Positions 56,641 through 64,000 of a stretch of 64,000 nt of DNA are shown here, piece after piece; within the stretch, counting starts at the first letter, position 1; each line of letters starts with the position of its first letter. The translations under genes were made by a program, and so were the position numbers. The DNA comes from Paraspadella gotoi (taxonomy: Eukaryota; Chaetognatha), in NCBI GenBank assembly GCA_051294375.1, contig JBJCIZ010000239.1:7068852-7132851 (forward strand), in the 5' to 3' direction. The notes beneath the pieces are model-generated. The model made no database searches. It was not told the origin of the DNA and saw only the letters and a list, made by a program, of their open reading frames with translations.

Positions 56641-58560
56641 TCATCGTTTAATCGTTGATTTTTTTACCTTTGGAAGAATTACTTCGTTTTCTTATTTCCT
56701 TCACATTTTGTAAAATCACAAATTTTTAACCAAAATTCTCGATTCATAAAAAAAAAATATAAAGAAAAAAAATAATTTATAAAATGAGAAAGACGAGGGC
56801 GAGAAAGCGTTGTACGGATAACTGAGTGATGTTTTGTGGTAAAATCTGGGGAAGGCGAGGATATAAAATGAGTTGAAAAAGCTCTAAAAGAGAGTGATGC
56901 AGAATGAGAATAGAAGCCGAGAGACGATTTGAGGAAGTAGAAATCAAGCATAATATTAATTTGACAGCGACTAATACAAACAGGATTCATTTTTTGCAAA
57001 ACTTTGAAAATCCTTCCGGAATCCTTTATTTATTCTAACAAATTTCTTTAGGTCGCTCGAAGACTCTTTCTAACATAAATAAAATCTCTTCTCACTCTCT
57101 ACTCTCTCTCTCCTCTTTCCTCTTACTCCTCAAAATCTCTCTCTCTCTCTCCGCGAACTTCTCCTTAAAACTCTAATCTCTTAACTTACCTATTTCTCTG
57201 ACACGAGAGTATCAGAATCCCCGATGGAATGAAATGACGTGATGAGGCTTCGCGAGAGATCGAACCTTGATTTCATACGTTCATCCGCAGCGCTCTGATT
57301 CACTAGGACAGAATTATTATCTTAATGCGGATGCAAAATATTCGAGGCAAAAAAAACCACTTTTGCAATATGCTAGAATATTACCAACAATAATTGTATT
57401 AAATTTTATTACAAGTTGAGTTTTAAACGAAAATACTTCAAATGTTCCACAGAGTTCTAATAAAAATATTCCCTATCCAATCGGATTGATTACTGGTGAG
57501 CCTATATAAAATTAGGCAAAAAATTAATACTTTTGCTGCAAAACAATTTTTAAGCCTACTTTATAATTTGTGGTGCATTTGTTAGGAGGCGTTTTATTTG
57601 AACTAAAGCCTCGATTTTTGACTTTATTTTTATAGTTTTAATAGAATGAGAAACACACTAAAGTTGAAAAATAAAAAAAACCGCCTCTTTTATTGAAAGG
57701 CGGAAGCGTTCAGAAGAGTTAATTTTCTCTCAATCGACAGCTTTTTTGCGGAAAAAAATTTCCTGCTCTAGAAAAAAATTCTGACGATTATTTTTAAATC
57801 TGCTAGCGCAAACAAAGCATTCACACTTTGAATAAATCATAACGCTACCCAAAGATTTTCTTACAATACATTTGATGGATTTCCTTTCTTTTCGTGGTAA
57901 ATAGATTTAGGTAAAACCCAATTTTTTATTTTCACAACGAGTTTATTTATTAAAATTAATCAACATGTTTTTTCGAACGTTGTCCGGTTCTTCGTGCAGT
58001 GCCAAATTTACATTTTGAATTACAAAGTTTTTGCAGGATAGCATTTGAGAGAGAGAGAGTGGGGAGAGATGGACACAGAAGAGTGTGAGGGAGAGAAGAG
58101 AGAGATGATGAGATGTGAGATGTACTGAGATGGCGTAGAGAGGGGAGGACAGAATGGGAATGTCATTGCAAAGAAAAGGAAAAGGCCGGGACCCCCGGGG
58201 TGTGAAGTTCAGAGGGGGTGAAGGTGGTGAGGATTGGAGGGACAGAGGAATGAGACTGGTGGCGGCACCGAGATTAAAGGACAGGGGAATACCGTCTTGG
58301 GAGAGAAGAGGACGTTAGAGCATTTATAAATTATGCCATATAAATGTCGACGCGATGTATATGCAGCGCCACAGAGACAAAGGGCGGGAAGAGAAAAGCT
58401 GAGAACACTCAAGTAATGGTGTGGAACGAGCGACAGGATTATCATCACTCGCAGATCGGGCACTTGTTAGAGTAAGATTATAACTTTACATTTGAAACAA
58501 TGTATAAGACCCAAAAATAAATTTTAAACTAAATGATAGTAGGAGTAAATAAATTTAATA
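56640..58560. other. No gene seen
   Basis: AT-rich DNA with small GA-rich patches (58040-58130). Frames here are short and low in complexity. I recognise no TIR, tRNA or exon. Confidence 0.45.
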
Positions 58561-58639
58561 ACAACTTAACTTGAATAATATGAGTTTAGTATTTTGGAAA
58601 AATGAAAAGGGAAATTTGAAGTTTGTGAAAAGAAAAAGA

Positions 58640-58945
58640 AAAAGAAAGAAGCTCAGAAGTGAGCTGCCCCCTCCCCCTTTAGGGCGATACAGATTGAGCG
58701 GTCAAGCTGGCAGATTGGAGCTGTCATCTGGGATGGTCATTTGGCTGCGGACTGGGTAGGTTGGAATGCGACCCTTATGTCGACGAGACCTGTCAATTCT
58801 GCGAGAGAGCTTGCCCTCTTCTCTCCTGCTGAGGAGGCGGGGCCTGGTCCCCTTCTTTCCTGCTGGCAGCTGCTCTTAGAACCCCGGCCATCTTCCAGCT
58901 GAAGCCGTCTTTTGTCGCCAGGATGCAGAAGAGTCAAATCCATTG
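58640..58945. other. GC-balanced segment with open frames on both strands
   Basis: The + strand shows STRPVNSARELALFSPAEEA and the minus strand a 68-codon frame beginning MDLTLLHPGDKRRLQLEDGR. The composition differs from its neighbours and suggests an old exon or a transposable-element fragment. Neither product is recognised and there is no second line of evidence. Confidence 0.25.
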
Positions 58946-58999
58946 TTTACAATTAAATTTTTAAAATTTTTATTACATCCAGTATTATATAAAAGCAAA

Positions 59000-59400
59000 A
59001 AAAAATAGGGAGTTTTGTAGAATGAGAAAAAAGATAGAGAAGAGAGAGCTCTAGAGTGGCAAAAAAAAGTTGCAGGGAGAGAGAGAGAAAAGGAGGTGGA
59101 TAGAAATGAATATATGGGGGAGAAGGGGAGGAACAGAACAATTAAGAGAGAAAGAAAAGTATAAGAAAGAGCGGAAGAAAAAGAATCAGAAGAGGAGAGA
59201 GAAAGACAGATGGATAGCAGAGGAAGGGAAATAAAGGTAAAGGAGAAAAGAAGGATGACACAGAGAAATATTGATGACAGAAAAGTTGGAGATAGGGGGA
59301 GAAAGGAACAGAGAGAAAGAGAGAGAAAAAAGAGAGAAGTCAGAGAGAAAAAATAGTGAAAAAAATGAAAAAAGTTTTAAAATATAGTGTGCCGTTTTTT
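59000..59400. repeat. Degenerate purine-rich tract
   Basis: gaaagaaaaag/gagagaga mixtures, with no gene. Confidence 0.7.
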
Positions 59401-60120
59401 TTGCCTACTAGCTTTAGTATATCTTAAAAAACGCGGATAGATCTGACGAAAGCAATTGTAAATCTTTAGTTTTAGTTGTGCAATCTTAAAATAATTAGGG
59501 CAGATACCATGATTAGAATGATTAACGTAAAAGAAATTATGGTCTTACCGTATTTTGAAAGCATAGTAAATTCACCCAGTGAGTTCTATGTTATAAGGAG
59601 AGATAACTATAGGCTTAACTTATAGCCCAAACCCTTTTTTTTAATAAGCGCTGCCCTCATATTTATCAGTAGAGCAAAAATATAAATAATAGTATTTAAA
59701 AAATCCCGAATAGAAAATCACTGCCCCTAGGACTAAGCTCTACGACAAAGGTTTTTTTTAATATATTCTTTTACCGCAAAGATAAGAATGATGCGCAAAG
59801 AGTGTAGTTAATATTAAGTTATCAAAAAATCTGACCATAAATATAGAAAATATTAAGGAAAATTCTTCGCGAAAATCCACCCTTTCTTTGCGAAGTTCGC
59901 CATTATAGAAGATTTTTCCGAATTCTGACTCCGGTTTGAAAAACTCTTAGAATTCCGATCGTTAGCTCTTCTTTTACTTTTACTTTAAATAAAAATTTCA
60001 CCCAAAATGGACTAATTCCACTTTCCATGATCGTATTCATATCAAAATAATCAAATAAATGTAAAGAAAAATCTTGAGAGCCCTTCAGACAACTTTGCCA
60101 AAAGGATTCTAAAATTGGAC
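59400..60120. other. No gene seen
   Basis: AT-rich unique sequence before the ORF at 60195. No promoter motif can be assigned with confidence. Confidence 0.45.
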
Positions 60121-60194
60121 ATCATTTGTTGAACAGGAACATACCTTCAGCACGTTTATATTGTTTCAAAGAAAAAAAAATCCCTTTCATTTCT

Positions 60195-60734
60195 ATGAAA
60201 TCAGAGATAGAAATTTTTCCATTCCAGAAGCAGTCTATTTGTCTCGGCTTGGTTGATATCAAGATGTTTGATGATTTGACAGCAGAAAAAAAAATGCGAG
60301 CCCTTTCAGTTGCAAACAGGATCGGTAATCAAGAGTTTTACATCGATATTTTACCAGATTTTTTACCAGGAGCATTTAAATATATTGTTTGGAAGTCAGA
60401 TTTGAACGAAAATACTAACCATGAAAAAGTCTTCCTCGGATCTCTAAGAACGACGCAGACTCCTACTTATCCTCTCTCAAAGCACCTTTCCTTCGATCGA
60501 GCGGAGATCTTTATGGGAGGACTCTTCGGCAACCCAAACCTGCGGCCTAATTATTTTTCAACGATTTTTTATTATTTTTTTTTTTTTGAATGGTTTACTT
60601 ACTCTTTATTTCTTGGAAGGATACCATTTTATTTTATTCGATTTTATTCGAGGCCCAGCGTTGATTCTTTAAATCAAACCTCACAACAAAATTCGTATAT
60701 TCATTTTCATCGCCGATTATATGATGACTTATAA
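60195..60734 (+). CDS. Unassigned ORF, 179 codons
   Basis: It is open from ATG at 60195 to TAA at 60732-60734. The same frame is open for a further 23 codons upstream but without an ATG. It is the longest frame in the window that is not low-complexity over most of its length. Residues 1-120 have a balanced composition (MKSEIEIFPFQKQSICLGLV ... DDLTAEKKMRALSVANRIGN ... GNPNLRPNYF). Residues 120-145 are Phe/Tyr-rich and partly hydrophobic (TIFYYFFFFEWFTYSLFLGR), a possible membrane segment or AT-rich read-through. tttttccattccag at 60214-60227 is a good in-frame acceptor, so an exon starting at AAG is an alternative. No family is recognised. Confidence 0.4.
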   Translation: MKSEIEIFPFQKQSICLGLVDIKMFDDLTAEKKMRALSVANRIGNQEFYIDILPDFLPGAFKYIVWKSDLNENTNHEKVFLGSLRTTQTPTYPLSKHLSFDRAEIFMGGLFGNPNLRPNYFSTIFYYFFFFEWFTYSLFLGRIPFYFIRFYSRPSVDSLNQTSQQNSYIHFHRRLYDDL

Positions 60735-60769
60735 TTAAAGTAATAATCTTAAAGACATATTATTCCTTT

Positions 60770-61200
60770 TTTTAAATTTCTTCCGCCCGAATCGACTAAA
60801 ACGATGTGCCGAGCTTAACCCATCTTCCTTTCTAACCAAGGCCATTCATTTTCGAATAACCCCAGTTGCATTATTCAGCGAAAAAACGAACAAAAGAACA
60901 AAACAAAATAGAAATAAACAAACAAGATGCGACGACGACGACCGGACGACAATGGCGACGACGCCGGGTAGAAACAACCATAACGACTCGAAGCTTGTTG
61001 AAATCGCGCGGCTTAATTATTGAACATAAGACATCGAAATGGATAATAAATAAACAATAAACTTGAAATGATTATAACGGATGTAGTAGATTGGATTGGT
61101 GGTTTACGTCAGTCGGTCATTCGGGATGGCGGGCCAGAAACGATCGCCGTCGACGTATTATGAGTCTTGGAACTAATTAATATTAGCAATTAAACATACG
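60770..61200. other. No gene seen
   Basis: Mixed-composition sequence including gacgacgacgacc (60932). The plus frame at 60866-61060 is short and Lys/Asn/Thr-rich. Nothing is supported. Confidence 0.45.
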
Positions 61201-61207
61201 AGCACTA

Positions 61208-61365
61208 GTAGACCCAAACTTTGTCAATGGGTGGGTCTGAAGTTTGATTGAGAAACCTTCCCAAATGAAACTTCATACATTTCTGTATATATTATACTCT
61301 TTTAACTTACAATTGACCAAAAATTTTATAAAATGGACTAGATAGCACTAGTAGTATTAGTGTAA
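61208..61365. repeat. Diverged copy of the dispersed repeat at 39356-39505
   Basis: Shared words are caaactttgtcaatggg, cccaaatgaaacttcataca, tttctgtat/gag and aaaatggctagcag-like sequence. The copy is diverged and has small insertions. Confidence 0.75.
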
Positions 61366-61369
61366 TACG

Positions 61370-62460
61370 AGCCAGGACACGGCGTTGCCGGGTCCTGACC
61401 TCTATTAATGTTATAGGAATTTATGCGCTTACGTTTGTGACGTAGTACGTCGTCGTCGTCGTCACGCTATTTTTGAAATAAAAACTATATCTCTTATAGG
61501 TTTTGGCTGGAACTCTACCGTTTTTTTTAAAATAAAAATTATTTATATATATAAAGTTTTTACAAAAGTGTGCGATCTATATAAGTTTAAAAATAGATAT
61601 GGCTTCTCATCTTGAATATATCTATATTTTTCTTATTACATTGGATTTAAGATTTTTAAATTTTCCTCACTTCATTCATATTTACTGCGCAAATTCAAAT
61701 GAGATTATAGTACTCATTATAATCATCCAATATATGTAAATAGAAATGCTTTAATCTAATTTACATATTGCAGTATATAATATGAGATCAAATCAACAAA
61801 AATTTATAATCTATAATAAAATGGAACTCAAAAATACCTTTTTAATGAGAATATATATATTATAAATTAAATACTTAAATTATATTATAATAAAAATCTT
61901 TTACAAGCCATGATTGAAAAAATTTGAAAAAAAATTTCCAAAATGGTAAACAATAGTGTAACTTCTCTTGCTTTCTTTTATTTCTTTAAATTGATGAATA
62001 TATATATTTTTTTCATTTTTATTAGAAAAATGAAATATATAATCGAATATGGTCAGAAGTACTATTTTTAATAAGGCATCATTTGGCTTATGTCAAAGAA
62101 AAATTTAGTAGAAGAAGAAGAGAGGGAAAGGCTGAGGGGGGCAAAAGCTTATTATATATATATCCTCATTTGAGGACAAGGGAAACTAGTTTAGCTAATA
62201 TTTAGTTAGAGGTGAGAAAAATGATTATTTAATTGCGTAGTTTAATTTATGCATTAAAAGTATAAACAAGGTCAGCTTAGAAATGGGTTCAGAGGGCGTT
62301 CCTTTCATGTTGCTCATGAAACATTATATATGGATATGTGTTTAGTAAAGGGGATATTGATGATTAATATTTCAAAATGAATTGTTTTAAAGTAGTGAGT
62401 ATGAATTTAGGAGACTGAACTGACCAGCACAAAAAAATTAGGTGTGAAAGAATGATTTGA
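61370..62460. other. AT-rich sequence without a gene
   Basis: It includes gtcgtcgtcgtc (61449-61462) and long AT-rich runs. No exon or element end was recognised. Confidence 0.45.
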
Positions 62461-62559
62461 AAAGGAAAGATTTTAGCTCAGAAAGACAGGTGTTTTTCAT
62501 AAGGGGAATGGTCCTCGTGGTAGTCGCCTGGGGCTTATTCCCTGTATAATTCGGAAATT

Positions 62560-63560
62560 CTGGTGCAATTGACTTCATGGAAGTGGATGATATTTATTTT
62601 TTCACGAGTTTGGAGAAGGCCGTGACGAGGTCAATGTCCAGAAGGAGCTGAATCGTCTTATATATAAGAAGGGTGATAGAGAGGAATGTCAAAAATTATA
62701 GACCTGTCAGTTTAGTAAATGCTTAGATTATAAAATATAAGTGGTTGTATTAATGCCAACGATTAGAGAGTTTAACACTGGATTGTGCATGAGGATTCAG
62801 GCAGCTACCAGGGCAGAAAAATATCAGATATTTTGCAATGTAATACAGGATGTCATTAGATTATCTGTAGAATTATGAGGTTAGGAGGGCGCTGTTTGTT
62901 TTTTGGATCATTGATAAATGTGTTTCGATAGGATTGACCCACAGTGTATGTTTTAAAAACTTTAAAAAATTTGTATTTGGGTAGAAATTTGATTAGTTGG
63001 GTAAGGACAATTCTAAATAAGCATAACTAGTAGAATATTAGTTAATGCGGCATTGTCCTGATTGAGAGTAATTTGGTTAGCAGGGGATGAGATAGGGTGA
63101 TTCTCCTTTCAATGACCCCTATATAATTTTAGTGGCTGAGGTTTTTGCAAACTCCATAGGAAGGATAGAATGATAGAAGGTATTAAAATTAAAGGGGTTA
63201 GAGAAAAGTTAGGCGGTCTATGTTGATGCACACTCTAGGGAGTTTTCTAGATGTTCAGAGCCAAGTCAAGTAGAGAGAGTTTATGGAAAAGGCAGTTCGT
63301 TAATGGAAAGTGCAGAGCAGGGTTCACAGGGTTAATAGGGGTTAAGTCAGTGGGGTTTTGGCTGAGGCGACTGAACGCCATATTTTTCCTTCTCTCCTTG
63401 ATTGGAAGGATAAAGCTAAAAGATTATCTGTTGGTCTGGCCTGGAAAGACATTTGCAAAGTCTTAGTGTTAATGTGGGTAGGTCTCGATGTATATTTTGA
63501 TAAATACGAAAAATATTTGCTGATGCTTTTTAAAGGTATCAAGCAAAGTTGACTCATTCG
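62560..63560 (+). pseudogene. Decayed non-LTR retrotransposon reverse transcriptase (L1/Tx1-like)
   Basis: Across several frames, in the right order, the + strand shows RT landmarks. These are LIYKKGDRE (about 62656-62682) then NYRPVSLVNA (62694-62723) after a frameshift; a QAAYQGRKISDI-type segment (about 62795-62835); FLD..KCFDRID-like sequence (about 62905-62937), the motif A region; RG.R.GDS then LVAEVFANSI (about 63080-63160); and YVDA in place of the catalytic YADD (about 63218-63229). Multiple stops and frameshifts mean it is dead. The order and wording suit an L1/Tx1-type element; the clade is inferred. No 5' ORF, poly-A tail or target duplication was found in the window. Confidence 0.75.
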
Positions 63561-64000
63561 GAAAACTCGGCGTCGATTAGTCAACCTTAGGGAAGAGCAA
63601 AGGTTACTAATTAATTCTGATTATTCTGCTTTATTGGTAACAAGAAACATGAAATTCGTTGACGCCTCCGTGCGGGAGATATTTAATGCTTTAGGAAAAT
63701 GAAAGGATATATATATAGAAAAATTGGATTTTTTATGGTTAGAAAAGAGATTGCTAAGGATAGGCTGAGGGAATTTCTAATTGATAATTGGTGGAGCGCA
63801 ATTAATTGGATATCAAGAGATAAGGTTTAAGCACAGCAGAATAATGTGGATTAAAAGTTGTTAAGCATGCCGAGGGAATCTATATATGCTAGAGTATTTT
63901 AAGCAGATGAGCTTATGAGAGGACAAGCATGCGGCTTTTATGGATTGGATAGCCTTAGGGCAAAAGTAGCGGGATAACCATTTATAATAAGAATCCCTCA
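63560..64000. other. Probable continuation of the retrotransposon remnant
   Basis: Sequence downstream of the RT motifs. No intact frame and no clear element end; it reaches the window edge. Confidence 0.35.

Noticed and set aside
60126-60194. Extension of the orphan ORF upstream to a TTG
   Set aside because: A TTG start is not expected for an animal mRNA; the first ATG is at 60195.

Overview
The window is AT-rich animal DNA, most likely from an invertebrate. The evidence is split immunoglobulin-domain exons with GT-AG introns, very dense (GA/CT)n microsatellites, many minisatellites, short inverted-repeat (MITE-like) elements, a hammerhead-ribozyme motif and a decayed non-LTR retrotransposon. 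No prokaryotic gene, rRNA or intact tRNA was seen. An SSR-rich arthropod such as a decapod crustacean would fit, but the sequence does not prove it. Most open reading frames are translations of (GA)n, (AAAT)n or minisatellite DNA (Arg-Glu, Ser-Leu or Ile-Tyr-Leu-Phe strings) and are not genes.

The best supported gene is an immunoglobulin-superfamily gene on the minus strand, read right to left. Six exons can be placed: F (34992-35069, with a second copy at 35532-35609), A (32699-32848), B (31409-31641), D (29126-29217), E (25533-25657) and C (24382-24567). F-A-B join in phase and give one Ig domain with the WxxP and DLGEYRCEA signatures plus a Gly-rich linker. D-E-C give a second Ig domain (GNPSFQLTW ... 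LRLDNLTNRE ... DFGVYKCLAEN). Its assembly implies one missing base in D, one missing base at the E/C junction, and a Gly codon where the first Ig cysteine belongs.

Layout. 1-7593 is a low-fidelity mosaic of sequence found better at 16194-18924 and 30200-34420. 7594-17933 and 18925-29264 are an exact tandem duplication of 10,340 bp (offset 11,331), carrying exons C, E and D twice. 29265-38283 is the better copy of the exon B-A-F region. 38267-38882 is a GC-rich island. 39000-42836 holds AT-rich dispersed repeats and CT-rich tandem duplicates. 42837 to about 52135 is an inverted, error-laden copy of about 28700-38283. About 52185-54040 is an inverted copy of about 39020-41040. 54066-54657 is an exact direct copy of 38291-38882. 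54660-64000 is mostly unique AT-rich DNA with one unassigned ORF (60195-60734), a possible exon (55424-55503) and an L1/Tx1-like reverse transcriptase remnant (about 62560-63560).

The architecture mixes biology with probable assembly artefact. There are nine N gaps, seven of them exactly 25 bases. Perfectly identical microsatellites appear in 10-kb repeats, a gap sits exactly on a repeat junction, and some copies carry insertion-biased single-base noise. I see no convincing new multi-gene system. The most interesting biological signals are the hammerhead core at 12930-12985 (repeated at 24261-24316), a fold-back element sharing its 3' core on both strands, and several non-autonomous inverted-repeat families.
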